Source of the DNA: Scolanthus callimorphus
Taxonomy: Eukaryota > Cnidaria > Anthozoa > Actiniaria > Edwardsiidae
Direction: 5' to 3'
Length of the DNA stretch: 64,000 bases
NCBI GenBank assembly: GCA_033964015.1
Contig: CM066919.1
Coordinates: forward strand, 20,896,146 to 20,960,145
The stretch's first letter is position 1. Every line of letters begins with the position of its first letter. The notes beneath the pieces are model-generated. The model was not told the DNA's origin. It searched no databases and saw only the letters and a program-made list of their open reading frames with translations. A program made the translations under genes and the position numbers. Positions 1-10,526 of this stretch are shown piece by piece.

Positions 1-45
1 AATGTGACAAAAAGTGTAGAAGTGATATTTTATTTACTTGTATTA

Positions 46-1110
46 TCACAACAAAATTATTTCGCCCATAGAGGAACCATGAGGAATTTCCCTTTTATAA
101 AACTTAGAGAAAGTTCTCTCATTTGACCAATTGGCTAAAGCCAAAATATCCTTTATAGAGGCACCACTAAGAAACGCCTTTGAAGTGGCTGCTGATCTTG
201 TGCTATGGGCTTTAAAAACATTTACATCAATACCAGATTTTTCGAGCGTGGACTTTACCCACCTCGCTAAAGTGCTGGTGGAAATGCCTTTATGGGGCTT
301 ACAATACGAGACAAATAATTGTTTAGTATCGCCACGGAGGTTCTCCGTCCTCTTAATATATTCTATCAAATGTGTTCGAGGGCAGATTGCCCTATCATTT
401 ATCATCTCTGGAACCACAACTTTAATAGAATGGTTCCCGGGTCTAGATGTTTTCAATCGATTATTAACAACAAAGACAACTTTATCATTTTCAATGCACA
501 TGTGATCAATATCAAGCACTTGTAGTGTCTGGCCTCTTTGTGCTGAAGCCAAGGCAATGAGTGTAACTATCTTACAACTCAAGTCTTTAAGTGAAATTGA
601 TTCTAAAGGAAACAAAGTCCTGAGATACTTGGTAACCATGGCAACGTCCCAAGTATGAGTGTATCGTGGAAGGGGAGGCTTTGAGACGTAAAGTCCCCTC
701 ATAAATCTTGATACGAGATGATCTGTAGCTAGATCCCGACCTGTGACCGACTTAATTGTAATTGAAACTGCTGATCTATATGTATTGACTGTACTATACG
801 CTTTGCCTTCCTGGAAAGTGTCCAGTAAAAAGTCAATAAATAGGGTCACAGGCGCCTGAAGAGGATCAGCCTTGAATTTGTTACACCAGCCAACCCATTT
901 GGCCCACGGACGGTTGTATTGCTTTTGAGTACCTTCAGTCCACGATTTGAGGATGATTTCGGAAGCCCCTTCTGAAACTCCTCGATCTTTGAGTCCTTTC
1001 CTGATACAAGCCAGGCGGCTAGCTGCATCTTTTCGCGGAGAGGGTGTCGAGCACTGTTGTGGGGTAGAGTTAAAATGTTGTCCACCTCGGCAAGAGTAGA
1101 GGCCGTTCCA
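46..1110 (-). CDS. DIRS tyrosine recombinase
   Basis: The enzyme would integrate the circular cDNA of the element by site-specific recombination. Counting from the GTG at 849, the catalytic set is visible: Arg105 (in AQRGQT), Lys133 (LKTSRPG), His215-x-x-Arg218 (HSTR), and the nucleophile Tyr251 (KFYKRE). The core is about 267 residues. The same frame stays open upstream to a TAG at 1113-1111 and reads sensibly through a Trp-rich segment (WAKWVGWC), so the protein very likely begins earlier and overlaps the end of the RT frame. No ATG is seen in that extension, so initiation may depend on frameshifting, reinitiation or splicing. All catalytic residues are intact. Confidence 0.9.
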   Translation of the reverse strand, partial: WNGLYSCRGGQHFNSTPQQCSTPSPRKDAASRLACIRKGLKDRGVSEGASEIILKSWTEGTQKQYNRPWAKWVGWCNKFKADPLQAPVTLFIDFLLDTFQEGKAYSTVNTYRSAVSITIKSVTGRDLATDHLVSRFMRGLYVSKPPLPRYTHTWDVAMVTKYLRTLFPLESISLKDLSCKIVTLIALASAQRGQTLQVLDIDHMCIENDKVVFVVNNRLKTSRPGNHSIKVVVPEMINDRAICPRTHLIEYIKRTENLRGDTKQLFVSYCKPHKGISTSTLARWVKSTLEKSGIDVNVFKAHSTRSAATSKAFLSGASIKDILALANWSNERTFSKFYKREIPHGSSMGEIILL

Positions 1111-2865
1111 CTAGAAGGCTCAAGACTGTCGGGAACCACACCTGCGTAGTCCAAACAGGGGCTATCAATATTATGCAAGCTTGGTCTTGTTGGACCTTTG
1201 ATAGTACCTTTGGTATGAGACTGAATGGAGGGAAAGCATAATAAATACCATCACTCCAAGACAACGTAAAAGCGTCTGTGGCTACTGCCTCTGGGTCGGG
1301 TTGCCAAGAAACAAAACGTTCGCACTTACTATTCAAACGTGTTGCAAAAAGATCTAGGGTGGGGTTTATAAGTAGCCGTTGGGTGGCCCACTGATATACA
1401 GTCGGGTTCAGGCTCCACTCGATCCTATCATTAAAGTTCCGAGAGTAATAATCGGCATGAATATTATTCTCGCCAGGAATATGCACAGCGGTTACAACGA
1501 TATTGCGTTTGAGGCACCAAAACCATATGTCTCTTGTGAGGGCATTAAGCGTAGGTGATGCCATACCCCCCATTTTATTAATATAGCCAACGACAGTAGT
1601 ATTGTCGGTTTTAAGACAAACGCGAGCGTTGTTACGTGCAAAGCATTTCAAGGCTAGGGACGCAGCCAGCAATTCAAGATAATTAATATGATTTGCTGAT
1701 TCGTTAACAGACCAATGACCGCCGGTGTATTCGCCACCGTAATGTGCGCCCCATCCCAGATTACTGGCGTCTGATTCAATCGTTTGTGTAATTGGAGGCG
1801 GTTTGAACGACTTTCCGTTATATTCTCTAATATGGGCAATGATCCAATCTAAATCAGATCGGGCTACATTGGTAATATTAACAAAATCTTCGTATGAGGC
1901 CCCTAAAGAGATATCAGTCGATTTACATGCCTCAACAGATCGATAAAACAGTTGCAAGTATCTAACAGCCGGAAAGGCGGAAACAAGCAATCCGGTGACT
2001 TCGGCCACCTGGCGAATAGAGGCTGTGTTTACATTACGCAATTTTATACAAGCCTCTACAATTCTCACAATTTTGTCGTCAGGTAATGACAAGGTCATTA
2101 AGCGTGAGTCTACAATGAACCCCAAATAGGTTATTTCATTGACTGGTCGCAAGCGAGACTTTGCAAGGTTTATTGTAAAACCAAGTGATTGGAGTAAATC
2201 AATTACTGTTTTAATACTTTGTTTACATGCTTTTTCAGATGGAGCAACAACTAAAGTGTCGTCAATGTAGTACGACACCTTAACGCCGTTCATGCGTAGT
2301 TGTGAATAGGCTGGTTTTAATATCTTAGTAAAGGCCCGTGGGGCCAGGCTATACCCGAAAGGCATGCAGACAAATTCCAGTAGCTGGTCACGCCAAACAA
2401 AGCGCAAATATTTTCGGTCACTATTATGAATAGGGATGCTAAAGTATGCGTCTTTGAGATCAATGGATGCTAAATAGTCACCCGGGTTGATGAGTTCAAC
2501 AGCAAAACTTATTGTCTCCATTTTAAACTTCTTTGTGCATACAATTGGTTTAGCGGTTTCAGATTGATAACTGGTCTCAAATCACCTGTTTTCTTTGGAA
2601 CCAGAAAAATGTTTGATAAAAATTCCCCTCTTGAGTGACGCGTATGAACAATCGCCCCTTTTTCCTGAAGTTTTGAGACCTCAAGGTCAATTGCGTGGGC
2701 TTGTTCGTCACTAAATTTAGGTGCCATAGGCAGCTTTGTTTGTTGAGGGTTTGAATCAAACTCGAGGCGATAGCCCTGAACGGATTGTAAGATCCAAGGG
2801 TCGCGGGTGATTTGACACCAGTTAGCAAAATGCATAGTTAATTTGCTAACTGAACTCACATTAGT
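846..2865 (-). CDS. DIRS reverse transcriptase / RNase H / C-terminal DAM-like region, frame broken twice
   Basis: Copies the element RNA into cDNA. The N-terminal part (2509-2859) has the RT finger motif FLVPKKTGDLRPVINLKPLN. The main part (1070-2521) has the first catalytic Asp (SIDLKDAY, residue 21 of that frame), YIDD (85-88), and an RNase H domain with Asp251, Glu283, Asp306 and Asp357. A Trp-rich tail follows that resembles the DAM/methyltransferase-like tail of DIRS elements. The last part (846 to about 1085) continues in a third frame (HPLREKMQLAAW). The joins near 2543 and 1085 are each explained by one missing base, in a T run and a G run. It starts overlapping or just after the gag stop at 2871. 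Confidence 0.85.
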
Positions 2866-2870
2866 TGGAG

Positions 2871-4025
2871 TTACTGCTTGTCCTTCACGTCTTGATTGTA
2901 GGACTTGTTGGTTTGGTTTGAATTTGACGCTCTGTTGTTGAATGACGGACGGAAACGCCCGCGACGGGACGGGCGATCCCTTAAAAAAGAATCATTGGAT
3001 TTGTTGACATTTCGGGATCCCTGTTTACGACTGGATCTTGAGGCCTGGTTCTGCTTTTTGGTAATGACCTTGGACGTAATCTTATTCGCTTTTGCAATAT
3101 CGTCTACTTGTTTCGACAGGTCATCCCCAAATAAATATTTGGTGAGAGGCAGCGAGGAAGAACAGAGAGAGCGAAAGTTTTTACTCAACTCTGGTTTGAG
3201 GAAATCACGTCTTTTCATTGACGCCTGATAAGATGCATTACCGAGACAGGTTAATGCAATACGAAGGCACTCAAGTAAATATTTCGTATCTACATGAGTT
3301 TTGTTTTTACGACTTTGTTTCGTCGTCTGAATAGCTTCAATTAAAGGTCGTGCAGCATTCAGCATACACTTTTGTACCTCTTGTAGTGCTAGGTCACGGC
3401 TCTTTGCCGGCCTTTCCAAGTCGTTCCACAAAGCTTCGTTTACTTTAGGAACGCACAAGAGGGTACAATTTTCTGGCGTCTTATACTTATCGATAAGAGC
3501 CTTCATTTTGTCTTCAATGGGCTTTTTTGTGAATGAGTCGTTCACTCTAGTCGCTAATTCGTCAGAGACTTTAGGCCCATAATTAAGCATCTCGTCAAAT
3601 ATGGAACAGGGTTCCACGTCAGAATCCGAGTTACTTGCGTTGTCACCTTCGTTACTAGAATCAGAGTCTGATTCAGATGCAGCCGGGTCAAAACTGACAC
3701 CAGCCTCTGCCGAGATACTTTGCTCGGACTTTTTGTTGCGCGGCTTTTTCGACGGCTGAGTTAGCGATTCGCTAGAAGCCGGGCGCTTAGAGCCAGAAAC
3801 CGTCCCGGATTCCGAGACCTTTGGTTTATCACTGGCGTTCTTGAAAGAACTAAACATCTCAGAAATTTCAGCGACGGAAGCACTCAATCTGTCAAACTGT
3901 AGGCCATGATAGAGAGCCCTCAGTTGATTCTGCGAAAACTCGCTGGATTCAGGCTCAGTGCCATCAGCTAAAAGTAGTTCTTCTCTTTCCAATTCTTCGT
4001 TCGCGTCCCTGGCTGGTGAACCCAT
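2871..4025 (-). CDS. DIRS gag-like ORF1
   Basis: A 384-residue protein upstream of the RT frame, in the place of DIRS ORF1, thought to package element RNA. The ATG at 4025 (MGSPARDANEEL) is preferred over the GTG four codons upstream because it sits in the context AGACCATGG just after a likely splice acceptor. Visible are an acidic, Ser-rich N-terminal third with a basic patch (KRPASSE, SKKPRNKKSE), a helical central region, and a basic Arg/Ser/Asn-rich C-terminus (RSSRKQGSRN, RRGRFRPSF) suited to nucleic acid binding. No zinc knuckle is seen, as is usual for DIRS. The frame is intact. Confidence 0.75.
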   Translation of the reverse strand: MGSPARDANEELEREELLLADGTEPESSEFSQNQLRALYHGLQFDRLSASVAEISEMFSSFKNASDKPKVSESGTVSGSKRPASSESLTQPSKKPRNKKSEQSISAEAGVSFDPAASESDSDSSNEGDNASNSDSDVEPCSIFDEMLNYGPKVSDELATRVNDSFTKKPIEDKMKALIDKYKTPENCTLLCVPKVNEALWNDLERPAKSRDLALQEVQKCMLNAARPLIEAIQTTKQSRKNKTHVDTKYLLECLRIALTCLGNASYQASMKRRDFLKPELSKNFRSLCSSSLPLTKYLFGDDLSKQVDDIAKANKITSKVITKKQNQASRSSRKQGSRNVNKSNDSFLRDRPSRRGRFRPSFNNRASNSNQTNKSYNQDVKDKQ

Positions 4026-4030
4026 GGTCT

Positions 4031-4164
4031 CTGGCACAGATATAAGGACACAAAAAGAAAACTAGAGTAAGAAGCGTATATCTAAATTCAAGGTGGTAGA
4101 CACTGAATATAGATTCATAAGAGTCTTTTAAACAGACTCGAGTATCACCGAGTGGTATGCTTAC
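4031..4164 (-). other. Probable 134-bp 5' UTR intron of the DIRS element
   Basis: On the minus strand CTCAG|GTAAGC at 4164 gives a strong donor. A pyrimidine-rich stretch ending TGTGCCAG at 4031 gives an acceptor, five bases before the gag ATG. Splicing would leave a short leader of about 30-60 bases. This is inferred from splice-site quality only. Confidence 0.5.
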
Positions 4165-4194
4165 CTGAGCTTTTTCTGCACGAAAAAGGAAGAG

Positions 4195-4224
4195 GACGAT
4201 TCCTGCCAACGGTGGTGTTTTATA
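4195..4224 (-). promoter_or_regulatory. Candidate TATA promoter of the DIRS element
   Basis: The minus strand reads CTCGTATAAAACACC, with TATAAAA at 4224-4218, followed about 25-30 bases later by the leader that ends at the splice donor at 4164. An octamer-like ATGTAAAT lies just upstream. Position and spacing fit a Pol II core promoter for the gag transcript. Confidence 0.5.
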
Positions 4225-4289
4225 CGAGTATCTGATTTACATAACAATTGACTTTAAAGAGTGGTCTGCTGCGCATGCGCGATAAGGAT

Positions 4290-4311
4290 CGCATTATGAC
4301 GTCATAATGCG
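4290..4311. repeat. 22-bp perfect palindrome centred on a CRE
   Basis: The sequence CGCATTAT-GACGTC-ATAATGCG is its own reverse complement and contains TGACGTCA. It sits about 70 bases upstream of the DIRS TATA box, a plausible position for a CREB/ATF-type upstream element. No function is shown. Confidence 0.6.
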
Positions 4312-4477
4312 GAGTATGGATGAGGAGAATGACTGGTGATGAAACAGATTTCTATCTGAGATGATTGTTGGATTAACTGAACGATTTTAAAGCACTCTAC
4401 CATCGCTGCTCCAGCAGATTGCGCGAATAAGCTGACAAGACATACATTTTACATAAATTATATCTGATCGTGTACCT

Positions 4478-4742
4478 ATTCTCACTGGGCCCCCAGCAGT
4501 GCGTATATAAGATATCATCAGCATAATCAGTTGGTTTTAGAACGAGAGCCTGGATGGCGTCTATGTAAGACGCCATGTATTAGTGGCGGGTGTGGTGGGT
4601 CTCATTGTGCTTACCCTCGGACCTGGCGGTGCCTTCGGACATTTTTCCCCCACCCTCCCCCCCTTTATCTGCCATTGCCATAATCGGCTCCGCCAGGTCT
4701 CCTCTCCCCATATCTTATATAGCACAATGGGACCAGTGAGAA
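4478..4742. repeat. Inverted pair of TATA-containing arms upstream of the DIRS ORFs
   Basis: The arm at 4478-4515 (+) and the reverse complement of 4710-4742 share ATTCTCACTGG and TATATAAGATAT with a few mismatches. Each arm carries TATATAAG, so the two read away from or toward each other. They could be terminal repeats of the DIRS element, or part of an unrelated foldback element next to it. Confidence 0.5.
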
Positions 4743-4914
4743 TGTAACACTATTTTCGTATTTTTGATTGCAGGGAAGCAAGCTAGAGAGGCTTGTATCG
4801 GGGTCTGACGATTTTACACTTTTCCTTTGGGAACCAGAGAACAACAAGAAGCATTTAGCACGCATGACAGGTACACACACACATTTACATTCTGTTGTCT
4901 AACATTTACTCTCC

Positions 4915-5190
4915 TACCCAGAGCTTCCCGCTCTTCCCATTGCGGGGAGGCTCTGGTGACAGCCACTGACGCATACGTACAAGAAAATCGCCTAGTTACG
5001 CCCCAAAATAAGTCGTAGAGCATTGAAAGTATGTTGAACGAATTTAGAAATATACATTAACATTTACATTTTTCAAACGCGAGATAAAGTTTTTTATCTG
5101 CGCATGCGCGCCGTTTCAGCCATCAGCAAGGCCTTCAAATGGCTGTCACCAGAGTCTTCCCTGCGAGGTGAGGAGCCGGGGAGCTCTAAG
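4915..5190. repeat. Dispersed GC-rich repeat GGGGAGGCTCTGGTGACAGC, inverted pair
   Basis: A block at 4918-4975 (CCCAGAGCTTCCC...GGGGAGGCTCTGGTGACAGCC) recurs in opposite orientation at 5098-5190 (GGCTGTCACCAGAG...GGGGAGCTCT). The same family recurs at 57763-58190 and 60405-60475. The inverted arrangement and flanking GCGCATGCGC motifs look like a small foldback transposon family. Confidence 0.65.
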
Positions 5191-5193
5191 TAA

Positions 5194-5658
5194 AGGCTGG
5201 TTTCCATATAATCTCTTCGGTCTCATGAGTCTCGCCGATCGCATGAAATAGTGCACACACGATCCATGAGATTCATGCGATTTGATGCGATCGTATGTTT
5301 CCGTATAATCTCACCGATCGCACAGAATATGAATGTTTTTGTGCGCCATTTTGAAAGTGTACGCGACCGAGATGACTGCTGGTCTCGAAACAATGAATTC
5401 TGGGATACATTCCGATCGCATCAGTCGCTTTCGAACGCTTTTGAATGTCTCCATATAATCTCATTCAATCTCATTCAATCACATGCGATCGCCTGGATAG
5501 AACAGTGTTCTATACGCGCGATCGCGATCGCCCCGATCGTTTCAGTCTCTTCCGATCGCGAGAGAAGTGTTTCCATATAATCGAATGGATCGCGTGTGCA
5601 CTATTTCATGCGACTGGCGAGACTGAAGAGATCGGCGCGATTATATGGAAACCAGCCT
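5194..5658. mobile_element. MITE with ~85-bp terminal inverted repeats and TAA target duplication
   Basis: Ends begin AGGCTGGTTTCCATATAATC on both sides in inverse orientation, and the similarity runs about 85 bases inward. It is flanked by TAA at 5191-5193 and 5659-5661. The 465-bp interior is rich in GATCGCATG-type repeats and has no coding capacity. A 3-bp TAA/TWA duplication suggests a PIF/Harbinger-type non-autonomous element. Confidence 0.8.
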
Positions 5659-6059
5659 TAAGAGATTACATTCTGTAGTGCAGTAGCTTTTCGGAAAATC
5701 TAACCCTTTTCAAATACCTCATTTCTCTATCGTTCCCGCGTTCTATTCTTGTGTTTCTAGCGGAGCTCCAGCGCGGGCCGAAGGCCCGCGCAAGCGGAGC
5801 ACCATACGTATACCATCGAGTTGATTTTTGAACGTCACGGGCATTATGGAGCATTTTGATGACGTCATTGATGGCGTGAGGGAACGTGACTTTGGTGTAG
5901 AGTTCCTCTTATGGTCTTTGAAAGTTTGTCCAAGTTTGGCTTCTATAGAAGCTTCCCTTCGGGAGATATGATTTTTTCTTTGTTTTTCTGGTATTAAACC
6001 TATAGCGTCCGCCGTCCGTCCGTCCGCCGTCCGTCCGTGTACACATGGGAACCCTGTGG

Positions 6060-6840
6060 TATGCAAAGAAAAAATTATATCTTCTCAAGGGAACAGCCAT
6101 ACTTGGGATGTTTTGTCTATGCCACAAGGGGGGTGCTGTAGCACGGTCACGTGATGTGACGTCATCGATGACGTCATCAGTGATTGAAAAATAATTATCT
6201 CGTGAAGAGAAGACTCTAAAACAACCAAACTTGGGTAGTGTGGTCTAGGCCACCAGATGAGCGAAATGAAGTGGTCACGTGATGTGACGTCGTCGATGAC
6301 GTCATCTATGCTTGAAAAATGAATATCTCGTGTAGAGAAGACTCTAAAACAACCAAACTTGGGTAGTGTAGTCTAGGTCACCAGATGAGCAAAATGAAGT
6401 GGTCACGTGATGTGACGTCATCGATGACGTCATCTATGCTTGAAAAATTAATATCTCGTGAAGGGAAGACTCTAAAACAACCAAAACTTGGGTAGTGTAG
6501 TCTAGTCACCAGATGAGCGAAATGAGTTGGTCACGTGATATGACGTCAGCGATGACGTCATCTATGCCTGAAAAATTAATATCTCGTGAAGGAAGAGACT
6601 CTAAAACAACCAACGTTTGTAGTGTAGTCTAGATCACCAGGTGAGCGAAAGAAAGTGATCACGTGATATGACGTCATCGATCACGTCATCATGCTTGAAA
6701 AAATTCATATCTCGTGAAGGGAAAACTCTAAAACAACGAAACTTGGGTAGTGTAGTCTAGGTCACCAGATGAGCGAAATGAGTGGTCAGGTGATATGACG
6801 TCATCGACGACGCAATCTATGCTTGAAAAAATATTCTCTT
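6060..6840 (+). repeat. Satellite, about 6 copies of a ~128-bp unit with CRE palindromes
   Basis: Units beginning ACTTGGGTAGTGTAGTCTAG recur at about 6099, 6229, 6357, 6486, 6614 and 6741. Most units contain GTCACGTGATRTGACGTCA followed by a second TGACGTCA; the core TGACGTCATCGATGACGTCA is a 20-bp perfect palindrome in the best copies. The array follows (CCGTC)n and a GTACACATGGGAACCC block near 6000-6060 that recurs near 7030. Confidence 0.85.
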
Positions 6841-7340
6841 TATTGCACTTTTGAATCATTCCATTTGGAGTAATTAATACCTTAAATTTTTCGGAAGGAG
6901 GTCATCCCACTTGACAGGATGCTTATTTTCGTCCCGTGTTTGTATTGTGTCAATGCAGCAACATACCGAAGAAAACACTGTTGTATGCATATCAAGAGAC
7001 ATTTTTTCTTAAAAAGCCTATAGTATAAACCATGTACACATGGGAATCCCTTTATTCGCACAGAAATTTTTATAACCGGGAGCTCCGCTTTTAGCCAGTG
7101 GCTAAATCTATATATTAACTCCGCTCCCGCTAACTCTGCTGTCCGGGCATGCACGATTTTCAAAAACGTTTTTTCGCTAGCTGCCTTCGTTGTAAGTTAT
7201 TTGCACCATAAATATCTGGAAGCGATTTAAACTTTTTTGCTTAAACGGTACCGTAGACCTTCATTTTAATCCCCAAGGTTTTTCCCCACGTGTTGACACT
7301 GAAAGTTTTACTTCGCTGAGAGAGGCAACTACCCCTTCTG

Positions 7341-7487
7341 CCCCTCCCCCTCCCCCTCCCCCTCCCCCTCCCCCTCCCCCTCCCCCTCCCCCTCCCCCTC
7401 CCCCCTCCCCCTCCCCCTCCCCCTCCCCCTCCCCCTCCCCCCCCCTCCCCCTCCCCCTCCCCCTCCCCCTCCCCCTCCCCCTCCCCC
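7341..7487 (+). repeat. (CCCCCT)n simple repeat
   Basis: About 147 bases of almost pure CCCCCT hexamers with a few extra C. The minus strand is (AGGGGG)n and could form G-quadruplexes. Confidence 0.97.
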
Positions 7488-7639
7488 GCTAGCTATGGCA
7501 CTGCATTGACGCTACGGAAATTATAGCCGCCTCAATAGCCGCACACAAAAGAAATTTGTAAACATGTTTATCAGACTTTTCTTATAGCTTTCACAGGCTA
7601 CAGGTTCAAAACACCGAGTAGCTTTTGACAGTTGGTTTT

Positions 7640-7740
7640 TTTTCTGTGAACCAATCAGATCCTTGTCCAGTTTTGCTTAGTGCAGTGAATTGGCTTCTGT
7701 CGCGACAAGGGCAAGGATCTGATTGGCTCATTTTGATTGA
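7640..7740. repeat. Short inverted repeat with ACCAATCAGATCCTTG / CAAGGATCTGATTGGCT ends
   Basis: The two halves are reverse complements around a GCGACA-containing centre. Related copies lie at 16620-16760, 17120-17240 and near 63090-63140. It looks like an old foldback MITE family. Confidence 0.65.
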
Positions 7741-8413
7741 CACGCAGAAAATCTTCGCGAAACCTGACAACATCGAGGCCGCGTGTTTACCTGAGACAGC
7801 TGTAAAGACGATACTAGTTGTATGTAACTCGCCAATTGATTCACCAATTTTTTTCGCCATTTTTTTTTCAATAATAATATAATTCACTTCGGAGATACAT
7901 TTCATATTTTGTATCTCCCTTGACAAACGTAATCAGTATTTCGTCTGTATTTATTAAAAAATTAATAAGTGAAGCTCCTCAGCCACAAGTGGATTGAAGT
8001 GGACTGAGTTAATAAATTAAGAAACCTTTTCACCACCAGAGTACACTTTCAATGTGATATTTTAGCTGAAAATCTGCTCATTTTCTTCGTTGATGAACCA
8101 TTTGAAATGAAGATGTAGATTTATGAATTTAGGCGAAAACATCAGGCTCCGCACACGACATTTTGTCGTTTCACCTGTTGTATTAATAAAAGATATAGAT
8201 TGCGACGGCTGTGTTGATTAAGAAACATAGCTAGATAATCGGGTTTAGATATGCGTGGTGATCTGACTTGCTGTGAGAGAGAGATATTTCGGTAGCGTCT
8301 TGATGAAAGTTAGGGGGTTCGGCTTGACAAAGACAAAACTAAGGCCTAGAAGCAAAGCGGAAATGAGATTTCTATGACTTTTTAGCTTCACAATTGTCAA
8401 TAAATATGCTTAA

Positions 8414-8626
8414 AGAGCATGTGTCAGCCGCCATTTTCATAGCATAGCAACATGCCAAGTCTGAGAAAAGAATCCATTTCCATCGGCTGATTTAGAGAAT
8501 ATAGAGCAATGTTCTCGATTGAATTTGGTAACTCAAATCTTACATTTTTTATAATGGTGTTTATTTAGACATTTCTACACACAATTCGCCAAAAACAGTA
8601 ACAAAGGAGTGGCTGACACGGGCTCT
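8414..8626. mobile_element. TTAA-flanked MITE
   Basis: Ends AGAGCATGTGTCAGCC and GGCTGACACGGGCTCT are inverted copies, flanked by TTAA at 8410-8413 and 8627-8630. The 213-bp interior has no coding capacity. A diverged relative lies in reverse orientation around 38080-38200. Confidence 0.75.
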
Positions 8627-9745
8627 TTAACATTTTGTGCACAAGTAGTCCATATAGCCCAAGACAACATTCAAGTTTTGATGATATTTGAAGGATATCT
8701 TTAGATATTAAGGTCTAAACTCAGGGAAAGGTAATACTTTGATCAACACAGATGTGAATATTTTCTTGAGCATTTGTAACAGCTGATTGGGTAAAAATTA
8801 GGTAATTTATGCAATCGCAGGGAACAGGGGTTTGCACAAACACGTTTGAGCATCAGAATAAAGAGGATAAAGAAAACCGAATGTCTTTTTTTTTCAAAAT
8901 CTTCCACACACCCCTCCCCCTCAAAAGTCACATGGTCCACCCATTAGACTGGCGTGTGTCCGGCGTAGATTAGATATGCTTTCGTGCTTTATGCTTGCCA
9001 ATAAGTTAGTAGTTGAACCTACCGGAAAAAATAATGAAGACTCATTTTAGATGCTAGCCGTAAGCCACAATGATTTCCTCGCTTAGCTAATAAACAAAAT
9101 TCCAATTTTCATTTTTGGACAAAGACAATCTCATTTTTGGGGGAGAGGGAGACCAGGATGGAGTATGTTTTTTTTTTTTTTAGTTCTTACTTTACTCATC
9201 CCGTTTGTGTCGAAAAGCGTGCAATTTGCCTCAATGATAAGAAAAACTACATTGCCAGAAGTGATGCTTTTATGATAAATTTGTACCAATTCGTTTCAAT
9301 TAGCTACGTTTTCGTCATTGTATTTGACAGCTAAATGAAACGAAGTATGCCTCCTCTGCATTATCTTTGAAGCGAAACAAAACACCGACTCTCCGCCACT
9401 TGGAAACCTGATAATTCATTCACTCTTTGTAGGTTTTGAAGAGAGGTTGTACTCCAAATTCACAATAAGAAAATAAATTAGTACCCACAAAATTTGTTTA
9501 AATTCTAGTATCAAGCCAATTTTGTGTGGGCTTTGCTATCTAATGGTCTCTAATAGAATTTATATTTATAAAAAGTAAGAACATCTGAGCCCTTGAAATT
9601 TGAAAGATAAAGATAATTTAATGGGTTCGCCGATGTACTGACATGAAAACGTATTTGCTCTCCATCCTAATCCAGTATTAATAATTCAGGGTCTGAAATT
9701 CCAACAAGCTCAATTTCGTTGAATGCGAGATTAATTTTCAGAATA

Positions 9746-9966
9746 GCTGTATTCACACTAGAGACGGAAACTCGTCTGAGACGAGTTTCTCGTCAGAAAA
9801 AGTTCCTGCTTTATGTCAATTCTACTCAGAAACACTTGCTTGTTATCTGTCTAAACTTTCTTCTTCAAAAAAATTGTTTTCGCGTGATCACAGAAGAACA
9901 GGGAACCATATTCAAGGCGACAAACTCGTCTCAGACGAGTTTTTCCGTCTCTAGTGTGAATACAGC
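9746..9966. mobile_element. MITE with ~45-bp terminal inverted repeats and TA flanks
   Basis: Both ends read GCTGTATTCACACTAGAGAC going inward, continuing through ACTCGTCTGAGACGAGTTT. TA lies at 9744-9745 and 9967-9968. At 221 bp it is non-coding; TA duplication suggests a Tc1/mariner-type non-autonomous element. Confidence 0.8.
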
Positions 9967-10526
9967 TAATATTTAACGATTAAATGTGAATAGGGTTTTG
10001 TTGCTCACCTTCACTGGGACAGTACTGGGAACTCAGAATAAATTGGTAATTAATTTAACTAATGTAATATCAGTTTTTCATGATTTCATAACAGCATTCG
10101 TCCAACAATGGGGGCGAAAGCATATTCGAGTGAGGTTGTTTGCAGGAAGCTTGATGTTTTTGAAAGGAAACGATATTATAATGCTTAGAATGGCATCAAA
10201 ACTCCGCCAAGTAGTTCTTTTGTGACGAAGGATGCAGAACTATGAAATAAGAAATCCTTATGCCTTCGTTCAAATAAAACTCGCTTATTTGTTTGGAAAA
10301 GTTTGGTTGAGCATTTGAATTAAAATTTACTTGAACTTCTGTTTTGAAGAGTTGCAAACGGACATTAAGTTTTAAAGGATTAGAGCTCAACTTTCTATGA
10401 CTTTATCGGCGCAATAGAGCACGCGTGATGTTGTGAGACACGAGAACGTTGTAAAATCACGAGCCGCAGGCGATAGATGTAAACGTTTCGAGTGTCTCTC
10501 CCAACATCACAAGTGCTCTATTTAAC

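Larger units (their letters stand above)
1..4240 (-). mobile_element. DIRS-like tyrosine-recombinase retrotransposon, 3' end cut by window edge
   Basis: Reading on the minus strand the order is promoter, gag-like ORF, reverse transcriptase/RNase H ORF, then tyrosine recombinase ORF. This order, with a tyrosine recombinase instead of a DDE integrase and no protease, is the known DIRS architecture. The three frames overlap or nearly abut. Only 45 bases follow the recombinase stop before the window ends, so the right terminal repeat is not visible. The left boundary is not certain: an inverted pair at 4478-4515 and 4710-4742 may belong to the terminal region. The RT frame carries two apparent single-base losses. 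Family assignment is secure; whether the copy is mobile cannot be judged. Confidence 0.9.

Noticed and set aside
131..525. Plus-strand open frames over the recombinase
   Set aside because: They lie antisense to a frame with all catalytic residues and have no features of their own.
846..1178. 110-residue frame as a separate gene
   Set aside because: It is the C-terminal continuation of the RT frame after an apparent single-base loss, and also overlaps the recombinase N-terminal extension.
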